From Pseudomonas sp. QS1027 (GTDB lineage Bacteria; Pseudomonadota; Gammaproteobacteria; Pseudomonadales; Pseudomonadaceae), in assembly GCF_002814235.1 (NCBI RefSeq), contig NZ_PHSU01000014.1, positions 186,001 through 250,000 on the forward strand: 64,000 nucleotides of DNA, in the 5' to 3' direction. Below the pieces are notes generated by a model that was given only the letters and a program-made list of their open reading frames with translations, searched no databases and had not been told where the DNA came from. This document shows, piece after piece, positions 51,716 to 60,689 of the stretch; positions within the stretch are counted from its first letter, which is position 1, and each line of letters opens with the position of its first letter. The translations under genes and the position numbers were made by a program.

Positions 51716-53059
51716 ATGCCGTCGCTCTTCAAACGCTCCCTGTTGCCCAAACTGCGCAGCTTTCCGCTGGCTGCCGAGGCCTTGACCATCCTGCCTTCGG
51801 CCGCCGAGTTCCGGCGTTGCCTGCTGGAGAAGATCGCCGGTGCCCGGCAGCGCATCACGCTGGTGGCGTTGTACCTGCAGGAAGACGAGGCCGGCCAGGA
51901 AATCCTCGATGCCCTGCATGCGGCCAAGTCGGCCCGTCCGGAGCTGGACATCGTCGTGGTGGTGGACTGGCTGCGGGCCCAGCGTGGCCTGATCGGTGCC
52001 GGCAAGCAGCCGGGTAACAGCGCCTGGTACCAGGCGCAAACCCGCGACCACACGACTGAAGTGCCGATCTACGGCGTCCCGGTGCAAACCCGCGAACTGT
52101 TCGGCGTGCTCCACCTGAAGGGTTTCGTGATCGACGATTGCGTGATCTACAGCGGCGCGAGCCTGAACAACGTCTACCTGCACAAGTTCGACAAATACCG
52201 CTTCGACCGTTACCACGTGCTGCACAACGCCGCCCTGGCCGACTCGATGCAGGGATTGATCCGCAACGAGTTGCTGGCCTCCCGGGCGGTGCGCCGTCTC
52301 GACGTGCCGGAACTGCCGACGACCCGCAGCCTGCGCAGCGATATCGGCGATTTGCGCAGCCGCCTGAAAAAGGCCGGTTATGACACCACGGCCGGCAGCG
52401 AGCCGACCTTCGGCCTGTCGGTCAGTCCGGTGATGGGGTTGGGCAAGAACAACCCGCTGAATCGCCTGATCTGCGAGCTGATCGCGTCCAGCCAGCAGCA
52501 ACTGACCATCTGCACGCCGTATTTCAACATGCCGCTGGCGGTAACCCGGGAACTCAACCGGGCCCTGGAGCGCGGGGTGAAGATCGATATCATCGTTGGC
52601 GACAAGACCGCCAACGACTTCTATATCCCGCCGAGCCAGCCGTTCAAGGTGATCGCGGCCTTGCCTTATCTCTACGAGATCAGCCTGCGGCGTTTCGCCA
52701 AGCGTCATCAGCCGGTGATCGATAGCGGGCAACTGAACCTGCACCTGTGGCGTGACGGCGACAACACCTATCACCTCAAGGGCATGTGGGTCGACGAGCG
52801 TTATACCTTGCTGACGGGGAACAACCTCAATCCACGGGCGTTCCGCCTGGATCTGGAGAATGCCTTGCTGATTGACGATCCACGTCGCGAGTTGTGCGAG
52901 GTGCGGGCGAAGGAGTTGGCCCTGATCATGGAGAACACCCAGCGGATCGACAGCTTCAAGAGCCTGGAGACGCTGATGGACTATCCGGAAGCGGTGGGCA
53001 AGTTTCTGCGGCGGGTCAGTCGGGTGCGGATCGAGCGGTTGTTGTATCGGATGTTGTAA
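51716..53059 (+). CDS. pssA: CDP-diacylglycerol-serine O-phosphatidyltransferase (PssA, PLD type)
   Basis: A 447-residue enzyme that makes phosphatidylserine, the precursor of phosphatidylethanolamine. It is the E. coli type of the phospholipase D superfamily: two HKD motifs, HLKGFVIDDCVIYSGASLNN and HLKGMWVDERYTLLTGNNLN, with the amphipathic, basic C-terminus (RRVSRVRIERLLYRML) expected for membrane association. Length equals the E. coli enzyme (451). It is transcribed alone, divergent from tetR. Confidence 0.95.
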   Translation: MPSLFKRSLLPKLRSFPLAAEALTILPSAAEFRRCLLEKIAGARQRITLVALYLQEDEAGQEILDALHAAKSARPELDIVVVVDWLRAQRGLIGAGKQPGNSAWYQAQTRDHTTEVPIYGVPVQTRELFGVLHLKGFVIDDCVIYSGASLNNVYLHKFDKYRFDRYHVLHNAALADSMQGLIRNELLASRAVRRLDVPELPTTRSLRSDIGDLRSRLKKAGYDTTAGSEPTFGLSVSPVMGLGKNNPLNRLICELIASSQQQLTICTPYFNMPLAVTRELNRALERGVKIDIIVGDKTANDFYIPPSQPFKVIAALPYLYEISLRRFAKRHQPVIDSGQLNLHLWRDGDNTYHLKGMWVDERYTLLTGNNLNPRAFRLDLENALLIDDPRRELCEVRAKELALIMENTQRIDSFKSLETLMDYPEAVGKFLRRVSRVRIERLLYRML

Positions 53060-53113
53060 CGCGGGGATGAGGCCATCCCGGGCGATAGCAATCCCCCGGG
53101 ATAACCAGCGGCC

Positions 53114-53938
53114 TTAGTTCAGGCCCAGCTTGCCACGCAGGGTCGAAAGGTCTTCAGCCAGGGTAGTGACTGGACCCACCAGGGCCTTGCGGTCGGCTTC
53201 CTTGACCTTGTCATAGGTTTCGAAACCGCCATCCTTGGTCTTGTACTTGGCCAGGATCTTGTCCACTGCGGCGAAGTTCTTGTCCACCTTGGCGGCAAAA
53301 GCCTTGTCCTGCTTCTCGATCTGCGGACGGAACAGGTCGACGATTTTCTTCGCGCCGTCGATGTTGCCCTGGAAGTCATACAGGTCGGTGTGGCTGTAAC
53401 GGTCTTCTTCACCGGAGATCTTGGTCGCGGCGACTTCTTCCAGCAGGGCAGCAGCACCGCCGACGACTTTCTCAGGCGGGAAGGTCAGGCCGGCAACGCG
53501 GGTCTGCAGGTCCTTGACGTCCTTGTTCAGGCCGTCAGCCAGGGCCGTCAGGCCGTCGGTGGTGTTTTCCGAGAACAGGGTGTATTCGATGCGGTGGAAG
53601 CCGGTGAAGTCTTCAGCCTTCACGCCTTTTTCATGGTCATTGACGCGGGAGTCGATGGCACCGTCCAGGTCATTGAACAGCTCGGCGATCGGTTCGATCT
53701 TCTCGTAGTGCACGCGAGTCGGGGCGTAGAGCTTCTTGGCGGTGGCCAGGTCGCCTTTCTTCACGGCGTCGGTGAACTGCTGGGTCTTGCTGACCAGCTC
53801 ATCGATCTCTGCGGTCACATAGATCTTGTAGTCGGACACCGGGCCCACCAGATCCAGCGGCGCGGTGGCCGCGAAAGCCGAAAGCGGTGCATGCAACAGG
53901 CCAAGGGCCAACAACAAAGCAAGAGGCGACTTCTTCAT
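53114..53938 (-). CDS. efeM: EfeM-like imelysin/M75-domain periplasmic protein
   Basis: A 274-residue exported protein: signal peptide [20 protein letters not shown], cleavage after AFA. The M75 domain has the HxxE motif in [12 protein letters not shown] and [20 protein letters not shown]. It lacks the N-terminal cupredoxin domain of EfeO and so matches the EfeM form. The same segments occur in EfeO of this operon (GGFHRIEYGLF; EEERYSHVDLDGFAANL), so it looks like a paralogue of the EfeO C-terminal domain. It is the last gene of the efe operon, 25 bp after efeB. Confidence 0.9.
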   Translation of the reverse strand: MKKSPLALLLALGLLHAPLSAFAATAPLDLVGPVSDYKIYVTAEIDELVSKTQQFTDAVKKGDLATAKKLYAPTRVHYEKIEPIAELFNDLDGAIDSRVNDHEKGVKAEDFTGFHRIEYTLFSENTTDGLTALADGLNKDVKDLQTRVAGLTFPPEKVVGGAAALLEEVAATKISGEEDRYSHTDLYDFQGNIDGAKKIVDLFRPQIEKQDKAFAAKVDKNFAAVDKILAKYKTKDGGFETYDKVKEADRKALVGPVTTLAEDLSTLRGKLGLN

Positions 53939-53963
53939 GGGACGTTTCCTGGTGAGTTAAGGG

Positions 53964-55280
53964 TCAAGCGGTGGTTTTTTGTTTTGCAGCCAACAGCAGT
54001 GAGCGACCGATAAAGTCCTGATCGCCCGTGACCCCCGGCAAGGTGAAGAAATAACCGCCGCCGATAGGCTTGAGGTATTCCTCCAGGGGCTCGCCGTTGA
54101 GCCGGGTTTGTACGGCAATGAAGCCTTGCGCCAGATCGGACTGGTAGCAGATGAACAGCAGGCCCATTTCCAGCTGGCCGTTCTTGCTCACGCCATTGGA
54201 GTAGTTGAACGGGCGACGCAGGATCAGGTTGCGCTGGGTTTCGGTGGTGCGCGGGTTGGCCAGGCGGATATGCGCATCGAGCTTGGTCAGCTTGCCTTCC
54301 GGGTCCTTGCTGTAGTCGGGAATGTCGCTTTCCTTCTGGCCGCCCATGGGCGCGCCGGTCGCTTTGACCCGACCGATGATGCTTTGCTGTTCCTGCAGCG
54401 GCGTGCGGTCCCAGCGCTCCACCAGGTTGCGGATGATCCGCACCGCCTGATAGCTGCCGGCCACGGCCCAGGCCGGTTCGTTGGCCCCAGGCTGGACCCA
54501 GACGATTTTGTCCATGGCGCTGGCATCGTTGGAGTCGGGGTTGGCCGAGCCGTCACGGAAACCCAGGAAGTTGCGCGCGCTCTGGGCCGGTTCGCCGGCC
54601 TTGGCCGGCGCCTGGGCCGGTACCGTGCCTTCCTGCTTCCAGCGCACCAGCAGCAGGTCCGGGGTGTTCTTGACGATGTCGCGCAGGGCGTGAATGTTGG
54701 TGTCCGGGGTATTGGAGCTGAACTGGATGCTCAGGTCGCCGTGGCACAATTCCTCTTGCAACGCGTCGTTGGGGAAGCCAGCCATGCGGATCAGATGCCT
54801 GGGCTTGACGCTGGCCAGTCCATAACGTTCGTCGAACAGCGACTCCCCCACCGAAACGGTGATGGTCAGGTTGTCCGGGGTGACCACCGGGCCGAGAATC
54901 CCGGAATCCAGCGGGGGCAGTTTTTCATCGACCTGTTTCACCGGGCCGCCGCTCATCAGGAACGCGATGCGCTTGTTCAGGGTACGGAACAGGCGTTCGA
55001 GTTCCTCGCTGTCACTGGCCAGGACGTCGAAGGAGACGATCATGCCGGCGGCCGGACGCGGGGTGACGATCCCGGTCTGGTGCTTGCCGTGGAAGTCGTG
55101 GCGGTCTTCGGTCTTGTCGCTGCTCGGCGCTTCGGTGACCTGGGCTTGCGCCTGGCTGGCGGCCATGGCCGGGCAGCTCAGGGCGCTGCCGGCGAGGGCG
55201 GCGCCGGCCACCCCCATGCCCAGCAGGACGCGACGGCGCTGGGCGGAGAATTCGGCGTTGTTGTGTTCTGAATCGCTCAT
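53964..55280 (-). CDS. efeB: EfeB, Tat-exported Dyp-type haem peroxidase
   Basis: A 438-residue periplasmic peroxidase. A Tat signal is visible (FSAQRRRVLLGMGVAGAALAG; twin Arg in QRRRVLL). The Dyp signature GFRDGSANP gives the catalytic Asp, with the proximal His in LDAHIRLANPR and a C-terminal Arg region FNYSNGVSKNG. Start 55280 (MSDSEHNNAEFS) removes an unconserved leader. In the efe system EfeB works with EfeO and EfeU in acquiring iron from Fe(II) and possibly haem. It lies between efeO and efeM with short gaps. Confidence 0.93.
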   Translation of the reverse strand: MSDSEHNNAEFSAQRRRVLLGMGVAGAALAGSALSCPAMAASQAQAQVTEAPSSDKTEDRHDFHGKHQTGIVTPRPAAGMIVSFDVLASDSEELERLFRTLNKRIAFLMSGGPVKQVDEKLPPLDSGILGPVVTPDNLTITVSVGESLFDERYGLASVKPRHLIRMAGFPNDALQEELCHGDLSIQFSSNTPDTNIHALRDIVKNTPDLLLVRWKQEGTVPAQAPAKAGEPAQSARNFLGFRDGSANPDSNDASAMDKIVWVQPGANEPAWAVAGSYQAVRIIRNLVERWDRTPLQEQQSIIGRVKATGAPMGGQKESDIPDYSKDPEGKLTKLDAHIRLANPRTTETQRNLILRRPFNYSNGVSKNGQLEMGLLFICYQSDLAQGFIAVQTRLNGEPLEEYLKPIGGGYFFTLPGVTGDQDFIGRSLLLAAKQKTTA

Positions 55281-55299
55281 GTTCGTATCGTCTGCTTGT

Positions 55300-56493
55300 T
55301 TACAGGCCGGAAAGGCCGAGGGCGGGGTCGATTCCATCGAGTGCATCGGCCAGGGCCTTGGCCTTGTCGCTGATCTGCTGGCGTTGCGCGGCACTCACGG
55401 TGTCGTAGGTGACATAGCCGTTGGCATTGCGCAGGCCGTTGAATTCCGCGTCCAGAGCCACGGCGGCATCGTCGATCTTCACCAGCAGGTCGCCGGACGA
55501 CTTGACCAGCAGCGGCCGCATCAGGTCGATGACCTTTTGCGCGGCTTGCAGGTTGGCGGCGAAGCCGTCCAGGTCGACGTGGCTGTAACGCTCTTCTTCG
55601 CCGCTGCTGGCCCGGGTATCGGCCATGCTGCGCAGGCTGCGCACGACGATGCTGACCAGTTGTTCCGGCGGCAGCGATTGGGCCAGCAGTTGCTGCTTGA
55701 GGTTGGTGACATCGGCTTGCAGGTGCTGGGCGACCGGCACCAGGCCCTCGACACTGCGTTGCTGGAACAGGCCGTACTCGATGCGATGGAAACCACCGAA
55801 GCCCGGATCCTGTTCACGTTTTTCGTAATAGTCGGCACGGGCATTGATCGCGTTATCCAGCTCGGCGAGACGCTGGGCGGCCGGAGCCAGACGCTGATAG
55901 GCGGCACGGGCCGGGGCATAGAGTGCCTGGGCCTGGGTCAGGTCGCCGGCGGCAATCGCCTGTTCCAGCGCATCGACCGCCTTGATCAGCGCGTTGCCCT
56001 GGCTGCTCAGGTAGACACGGAACTCCGACAGCGGCCCGATAAAGGCGGTCATCGACGGCCGTGCCTTGGCCGCGGCCTCGGAAGCCGCCGTTGGGGTGAC
56101 GTGCAAGGTCCCGCGCGGGTTGCTCAGCAGCCCGCAGGTAATGGCGTAGTCACCGGGTTGCAGGTTGGCGTTGATCACCTGGCTCAGGCCCGGGGCGATG
56201 TTCTCGCGCTCCTCGACCACCAGCACGCCGTCGAGGATTTCCCACTCGACCGCGCGTTGCGAACCGTTGAGGATGCGGAAGCTGTTTTGCCCGGCCGGCA
56301 CGCTCAGGGCATTCGGCTCGCAGCCGTGGGCCTGGATGGTCACGGTGATTTCGTTGTGATGGGACTGGCGTTTGCTAGCGGCCAGTTGCGAGGCGTAATA
56401 GAACAGTCCACCGGCCGCGATCATCACGATCACCGAGCCGGCTACCGCCCAGCGCAGGGCCTGGGGCGGTTTGCCAGTTGCAGGGTTGGACAT
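55300..56493 (-). CDS. efeO: EfeO, periplasmic iron-binding cupredoxin/M75 protein
   Basis: A 397-residue protein. The N-terminus has one hydrophobic segment (WAVAGSVIVMIAAGGLFYYA), uncleaved or a signal anchor. A cupredoxin domain follows (VTIQAHGCEPNALSVPAG, then DYAITCGLLSNPRGTLHV), and then the M75 domain with HxxE (FGGFHRIEYGLF) and EERYSHVDLDGFA. It is thought to bind and pass Fe to the permease EfeU. It starts 8 bp after efeU. Confidence 0.92.
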   Translation of the reverse strand: MSNPATGKPPQALRWAVAGSVIVMIAAGGLFYYASQLAASKRQSHHNEITVTIQAHGCEPNALSVPAGQNSFRILNGSQRAVEWEILDGVLVVEERENIAPGLSQVINANLQPGDYAITCGLLSNPRGTLHVTPTAASEAAAKARPSMTAFIGPLSEFRVYLSSQGNALIKAVDALEQAIAAGDLTQAQALYAPARAAYQRLAPAAQRLAELDNAINARADYYEKREQDPGFGGFHRIEYGLFQQRSVEGLVPVAQHLQADVTNLKQQLLAQSLPPEQLVSIVVRSLRSMADTRASSGEEERYSHVDLDGFAANLQAAQKVIDLMRPLLVKSSGDLLVKIDDAAVALDAEFNGLRNANGYVTYDTVSAAQRQQISDKAKALADALDGIDPALGLSGL

Positions 56494-56501
56494 GGGTAAC
56501 C

Positions 56502-57344
56502 TTACTGATTGGGAACGGAAGAAGTGTGCTTGGGTGCCGGTGCCGAGGTCGGCAGGAAGAACAGCACCAGGGTGAACACCAGGTACAGCAGGTAGGCGCC
56601 GAGGACGCTGACCGTCGGAGCATCCTGATAACCGAACATGCCGGCCAGGACCGAGCCCGCCGGACCGTCCATCGGCAGCGTGGCGCTGATGTCGAAGACC
56701 ACGGTCTGCAGGTGGTTCCACAGGCCGGCTTCATGCAGGGCCTGGACCGAGTTGGCGAGGATGCCGGCGGCGACCACCAGGATGAACAGGCCGGTCCAGC
56801 GGAAGAACAGCCCCAGGTTCAGGCGCATGCTGCCGCTGTAGATGGCGAAGCCGACGAAAATCGCCAGGATCAGGCCGAGGAGGGCACCGATGGGTGCGCC
56901 CGGACCTTCGCTCTGCTGGAACACCGCCAGCAGGAAGAACACGGTTTCCAGGCCTTCGCGGGCCACGGCGAAAAACACCATGGCAATCAGCGCCCAGACC
57001 TGGTGCCTGGAGCCGGCGAGTGCGTGGTCGAGGGATTCATGCAGGGCGTGCTTGATGGAGCGGGCGACCTTGCGCATCCAGAACACCATCGAGCTGAGGA
57101 TGCCGACGGCAACCAGCCCGACCACGCCTTCGAAGAGTTCCTGCTGTTTCTGCGGGAACTCGGCACTGACCAGCTCCAGGCCACCACCGACCAGCAGGGC
57201 AAGGGCGGCGGCAAGGAACACGCCGATCCACACCGCGGGCATCCACTGACCCCGGCCAGTCTGCTTGAGGTAACTGGCGATAATGCCAACGATAAGCGCG
57301 GCTTCAATGCCTTCGCGCAGCATGATCAGGAAGGGAACCAGCAT
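56502..57344 (-). CDS. efeU: EfeU, FTR1-family iron permease
   Basis: A 280-residue inner-membrane protein with seven predicted helices. Both REXXE iron-translocation motifs are present: MLREGIEAALIVGI near the N-terminus and AREGLETVFFLL in the middle. Start 57344 (MLVPFLIMLREGIE) is the family start; an ATG 15 bp upstream is less likely. It is first in the operon efeU-efeO-efeB-efeM, with a Fur box about 41 bp before its start. Confidence 0.94.
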   Translation of the reverse strand: MLVPFLIMLREGIEAALIVGIIASYLKQTGRGQWMPAVWIGVFLAAALALLVGGGLELVSAEFPQKQQELFEGVVGLVAVGILSSMVFWMRKVARSIKHALHESLDHALAGSRHQVWALIAMVFFAVAREGLETVFFLLAVFQQSEGPGAPIGALLGLILAIFVGFAIYSGSMRLNLGLFFRWTGLFILVVAAGILANSVQALHEAGLWNHLQTVVFDISATLPMDGPAGSVLAGMFGYQDAPTVSVLGAYLLYLVFTLVLFFLPTSAPAPKHTSSVPNQ

Positions 57345-57384
57345 TCGACAACGCACCACAGTGAGAGAAGATGGTAATTTGTAA

Positions 57385-57403
57385 CATAATGATACTCATT
57401 ACT
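57385..57403. promoter_or_regulatory. Fur box upstream of efeU
   Basis: CATAATGATACTCATTACT matches 15 of 19 positions of the Fur consensus GATAATGATAATCATTATC. It lies 41 bp before the efeU start on the minus strand, so iron-repressed expression of the whole efe operon is expected. Confidence 0.8.
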
Positions 57404-57544
57404 AAACAGGTTTAATCGGTAATTGCTGAATAGTGATGGGGTAGACGGGGCTTTTGAGGCGGGGGGATGTTGCACAAGCGAGCGTCTAGCACGCCTGTTA
57501 CGAGGTATCTGCCACGGGCAGGAGCAGGGCTCTGCGGGGTTCCC

Positions 57545-57616
57545 GTGGGAGCGACTTGCCAGCGATTGCGACGCTGAAGGTTACATCGTCATCGCCAGCA
57601 AGCCGGCTCCTACAAG
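57545..57616. repeat. REPIN-type inverted repeat, asymmetric
   Basis: The right arm (57591-57616, ATCGCCAGCAAGCCGGCTCC then TACAAG) is the family sequence also seen at 44989-45014. The left arm (57545-57566, GTGGGAGCGACTTGCCAGCG then AT) belongs to a related but different variant. So this is a hybrid pair. Confidence 0.8.
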
Positions 57617-57651
57617 TGTTGCGCTGTATTCAGGATTTCGTCTTGTTGGAA

Positions 57652-57909
57652 TCAGTTATTGAAATTGCAGGAATCCGACATCTTACTGTAGGTGATGTCT
57701 TCGGGTTTGCCCGCGGTGTCGATGAACTTCATATCGGCCGTGACCACCTTGCAGGCGCGGCTGGGGCGTTCGCTCATCGAGATGACTTTGGCGACATGCA
57801 GGGGCATGCCGTATTGATAAGGCACGGGTTGGGTGGTGTCGGCCTGGGCTACGCCGGCAAGGGCCGAAAGGGCCAGGGCGCCGGTTACCAGCAGGGTACG
57901 CAGTTTCAT
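57652..57909 (-). CDS. Exported DUF2790 small protein
   Basis: An 85-residue periplasmic protein of the Pseudomonas DUF2790 family. Signal peptide MKLRTLLVTGALALSALAGV, cleavage after AQA. The mature 62 residues contain YQYGMPLHVAKVISM, two cysteines (RACKVVTA and SDSCNFNN) likely to form a disulfide, and MKFIDTAGKPEDITY. Family members are often controlled by envelope or metal stress regulators; no function is settled. A ribosome binding site (GGAGA) precedes the ATG. Confidence 0.85.
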   Translation of the reverse strand: MKLRTLLVTGALALSALAGVAQADTTQPVPYQYGMPLHVAKVISMSERPSRACKVVTADMKFIDTAGKPEDITYSKMSDSCNFNN

Positions 57910-58339
57910 GGTGTTTCTCCTGAGCGGCTTGAGATTTCATCCCGGCCTCACGAATGACGCTGGGTATGCCGCGGAGGGCGTCAGGGCAAGCCTGCGCGAG
58001 CGCGGTCAACTTCACTTTCCGTCTGCAGGATTAACGCGGAATTAAGTGCGGGGCTTTTTATTAGCTTGCTAACGAAGTCCCTGAGAACTGCCCCCAAATC
58101 ACCCACTCCCGCCCCGCTTTGGGGCCTTCACACCCACCCCCCCCGTAGCCTTCCGTAGCACCGTGTTGTGCTACCGCCTGTGACATCGATTTTTCAAAAA
58201 AACTATCTCATTGATTTCCATTGAATTTATAGCCTCGATTTCAGCGCGCTGAATCTGCTGGCACAGTTTCTGCTGTCTATTCCGTTGTTACATACTAAGT
58301 TCCGCTGTAGCGGAATACACATCATCGGAGTGCAACGTC
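57910..58339. other. 430-bp divergent intergenic region before the D-amino-acid-type ABC cluster
   Basis: No gene is seen. Features are a 7-bp-stem hairpin (GTAGCAC 58155-58161 with GTGCTAC 58168-58174), a C-tract around 58136-58144, and the palindrome 58300-58315 just before the binding-protein gene. AT-rich sequence at 58190-58240 is a likely promoter zone. Confidence 0.5.
58300..58315. promoter_or_regulatory. Probable IclR-type operator
   Basis: TTCCGCTGTAGCGGAA is a perfect 7+2+7 palindrome 24 bp before the binding-protein start codon. TTCCG-centre-CGGAA dyads are the usual form for IclR-family regulators, and an IclR gene lies at the end of this cluster. Confidence 0.7.
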
Positions 58340-59182
58340 ATGCAGCGTGGACTTTCCTTGTTTAAAGCCTGTGTTTTTCTTCTGGCGGCTTCGGCGGCAG
58401 TCGCTGCGCAAGCAGCCGACAGCAAGCTCGATAGCGTGCTCAAACGCGGTCACTTGATTGTAGGCACTGGCAGCACCAACGCGCCGTGGCACTTCCAGGG
58501 CGCGGACGGCAAGTTGCAGGGGTTCGATATCGATATCGGCGGCATGATCGCCAAGGGCCTGTTCAACGACGCGAGCAAAGTCGAATACGTGGTGCAGTCT
58601 TCCGATGCGCGGATTCCCAACCTGTTGACCGACAAGGTCGATATCAGCTGCCAGTTCATCACCGTGACCGCCAGCCGTGCCCAGCAGGTTGCTTTCACCC
58701 TGCCGTACTACCGCGAGGGTGTTGCGCTGCTGCTGCCGGCCAATAGCAAGTACCAGGAAATCGACAGCCTGCGCGCCGCCGGCGACGGCGTCACCGTGGC
58801 GGTGTTGCAGAACGTCTACGCCGAGGAGCTGGTGCATCAGGCACTGCCCAAGGCCAAGGTCGACCAGTACGACAGCGTGGACCTGATGTACCAGGCCATG
58901 AGCACCGGTCGCGCCGATGCCGCCGCTACCGACCAGTCGTCGGTCAAGTACCTGATGGTGCAGAAACCTGGCATGTACCGCAGCCCGGCTTTTGCCTGGA
59001 GCCCACAGACCTATGCGTGCGCGGTCAAGCGCGGCGACCAGGACTGGCTGAACTTCGTCAACACCGCGTTGCATGAAGCCATGACCGGTGTCGAGTTCCC
59101 CACCTACGCGGCGTCCTTCAAGAAGTGGTTCGGCGTCGATCTTCCATCGCCAGAAATCGGTTTCCCTGTCGAATTCAAGTGA
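58340..59182 (+). CDS. ABC transporter periplasmic solute-binding protein (family 3)
   Basis: A 280-residue receptor. Signal peptide MQRGLSLFKACVFLLAASAA, cleavage after AQA. The mature start SKLDSVLKRGHLIVGTGSTN and GKLQGFDIDIGGMIAKGLF are family 3 hallmarks, with TASRAQQVAFTLPYYREG in the ligand-contact region. It is the first gene of a cluster with two permeases, an ATPase, RidA and, after a REPIN, IclR and a PLP enzyme. The ligand is probably an amino acid. Confidence 0.93.
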   Translation: MQRGLSLFKACVFLLAASAAVAAQAADSKLDSVLKRGHLIVGTGSTNAPWHFQGADGKLQGFDIDIGGMIAKGLFNDASKVEYVVQSSDARIPNLLTDKVDISCQFITVTASRAQQVAFTLPYYREGVALLLPANSKYQEIDSLRAAGDGVTVAVLQNVYAEELVHQALPKAKVDQYDSVDLMYQAMSTGRADAAATDQSSVKYLMVQKPGMYRSPAFAWSPQTYACAVKRGDQDWLNFVNTALHEAMTGVEFPTYAASFKKWFGVDLPSPEIGFPVEFK

Positions 59183-59210
59183 AAACTACTGCGCTCGGAA
59201 ATACTGCGTT

Positions 59211-59268
59211 GAAAAGAAGCTCGAAATGCTCATTGACTAAAGTCAACTCCGCTTTCTCGCTTCTTTTC
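59211..59268. other. Long hairpin between the binding protein and permease genes
   Basis: GAAAAGAAGC at 59211-59220 pairs perfectly with GCTTCTTTTC at 59259-59268, and flanking bases (CGAAA with TTTC) extend it. It lies in the 172-bp gap after the binding-protein stop. Such structures often protect the abundant 5' mRNA and reduce expression of the permease genes. Confidence 0.6.
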
Positions 59269-59354
59269 GCCTTGTCTTTCCTTCGCTCGCTACGTTTCCA
59301 ATGAAATGGTGGGCAGGGCGTCCTTGGGGCGCCCCGTCGAAGGTACTGCGAACC

Positions 59355-60017
59355 ATGAACTATCAGTTGAACTTTGCCGCCGTCTGGCGCGATTTCGACA
59401 CCTTGCTGGCGGGACTGGGCCTGGGCCTGGAACTGGCCCTGGTGTCCATCGTCATCGGTTGTGTGATCGGCCTGATGATGGCGTTTGCCTTGCTCAGCAA
59501 GCATCGCGCATTGCGGGTGCTGGCCTCGGTGTATGTGACGGTGATCCGTAATACGCCGATTCTGGTGTTGATCCTGTTGATCTACTTCGCCATGCCGAGC
59601 CTGGGTATCCGGCTGGACAAGATTCCCTCGTTTATCGTCACGCTGTCGTTGTATGCCGGGGCCTATCTGACCGAGGTGTTCCGCGCCGGCCTGCTGAGCA
59701 TTCCCAAGGGCCAGCGCGAAGCCGGGCTGGCCATCGGCCTCGGCGAATGGCAGGTGCGCGCCTATGTCACCGTGCCGGTGATGTTGCGCAACGTGCTGCC
59801 GGCGCTGTCCAACAACTTCATTTCCCTGTTCAAGGACACCTCCCTGGCTGCGGCCATCGCCGTGCCGGAGCTGACCTATCACGCCCGCAAGATCAACGTG
59901 GAAAGCTACCGGGTGATCGAAACCTGGATGGTCACCACGGCGCTCTATGTGGTCGCCTGTTACCTCATTGCCCTGATGCTGCGTTACCTCGAGCAGCGTC
60001 TGGCGATCCGCCGATAG
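59355..60017 (+). CDS. Polar amino-acid ABC transporter permease
   Basis: A 220-residue permease, starting MNYQLNFAAVWRDFDTLLAG. It has YVTVIRNTPILVLILLIYFA and the EAA loop KGQREAGLAIGLGEW. A longer frame starts 54 bp upstream, but it adds residues outside the family. It is followed after 9 bp by the second permease gene. Confidence 0.92.
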   Translation: MNYQLNFAAVWRDFDTLLAGLGLGLELALVSIVIGCVIGLMMAFALLSKHRALRVLASVYVTVIRNTPILVLILLIYFAMPSLGIRLDKIPSFIVTLSLYAGAYLTEVFRAGLLSIPKGQREAGLAIGLGEWQVRAYVTVPVMLRNVLPALSNNFISLFKDTSLAAAIAVPELTYHARKINVESYRVIETWMVTTALYVVACYLIALMLRYLEQRLAIRR

Positions 60018-60026
60018 GAGGCACTC

Positions 60027-60689
60027 ATGTACGAATCGCAAAGTTGGTGGCATGAGTTGTGGATCGCCCGGGAAACCCTCTGGGAGGGATTCCAGACCAG
60101 TGTCGCGGTTTCGCTGCTGGCGATTGTCTGCGGCACCCTGATCGGCATTGTCGCCGGCCTGGTGCTGACCTACGGCAAGTTCTGGATGCGCGCGCCGTTT
60201 CGCCTGTATGTCGACCTGATCCGTGGCACCCCGGTGTTCGTCCTGGTGCTCGCCTGCTTCTACATGGCGCCGGCCCTGGGCTGGCAGATCAGCGCCTTCC
60301 AGGCCGGCGCCCTGGGCCTGACGCTGTTCTGTGGTTCCCACGTGGCGGAGATCGTGCGCGGCTCGATGCAGGCCATCCCCCGGGGCCAGATGGAAGCGAG
60401 CAAGGCCATCGGCCTGACCTTCCACCAGGCCCTGGGTTATGTGCTGCTGCCCCAGGCGCTGCGGCAGATCCTGCCGACCTGGGTCAACTCGTCCACCGAG
60501 ATCGTCAAGGCTTCGACCCTGCTTTCGGTGATCGGTGTCGCCGAGCTGCTGCTCAGCACCCAGCAGGTGATCGCCCGGACCTTCATGACCCTGGAGTTCT
60601 ACCTGTTCGCCGGTTTCTTGTTCTTCATCATCAACTACTCGATCGAGTTGCTCGGTCGGCATATTGAAAAGCGGGTGGCCTTGCCATGA
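60027..60689 (+). CDS. Polar amino-acid ABC transporter permease
   Basis: A 220-residue permease partnered with the previous one. [20 protein letters not shown] and the EAA loop [18 protein letters not shown] are present, and the start has TAGGAGG 7 bp upstream. It overlaps the ATPase gene by 4 bp (ATGA). Confidence 0.92.
   Translation: MYESQSWWHELWIARETLWEGFQTSVAVSLLAIVCGTLIGIVAGLVLTYGKFWMRAPFRLYVDLIRGTPVFVLVLACFYMAPALGWQISAFQAGALGLTLFCGSHVAEIVRGSMQAIPRGQMEASKAIGLTFHQALGYVLLPQALRQILPTWVNSSTEIVKASTLLSVIGVAELLLSTQQVIARTFMTLEFYLFAGFLFFIINYSIELLGRHIEKRVALP

Larger units (their letters stand above)
57345..57651. other. 307-bp intergenic region between efeU and the DUF2790 gene
   Basis: No gene is seen. 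It contains the Fur box at 57385-57403, a copy at 57481 of a short sequence also found at 33411, and a REPIN at 57545-57616. Confidence 0.55.

Noticed and set aside
58136..58144. C-tract as a phase-variation switch
   Set aside because: It is about nine C residues in a non-coding gap, not placed in a gene or between promoter boxes I can identify.
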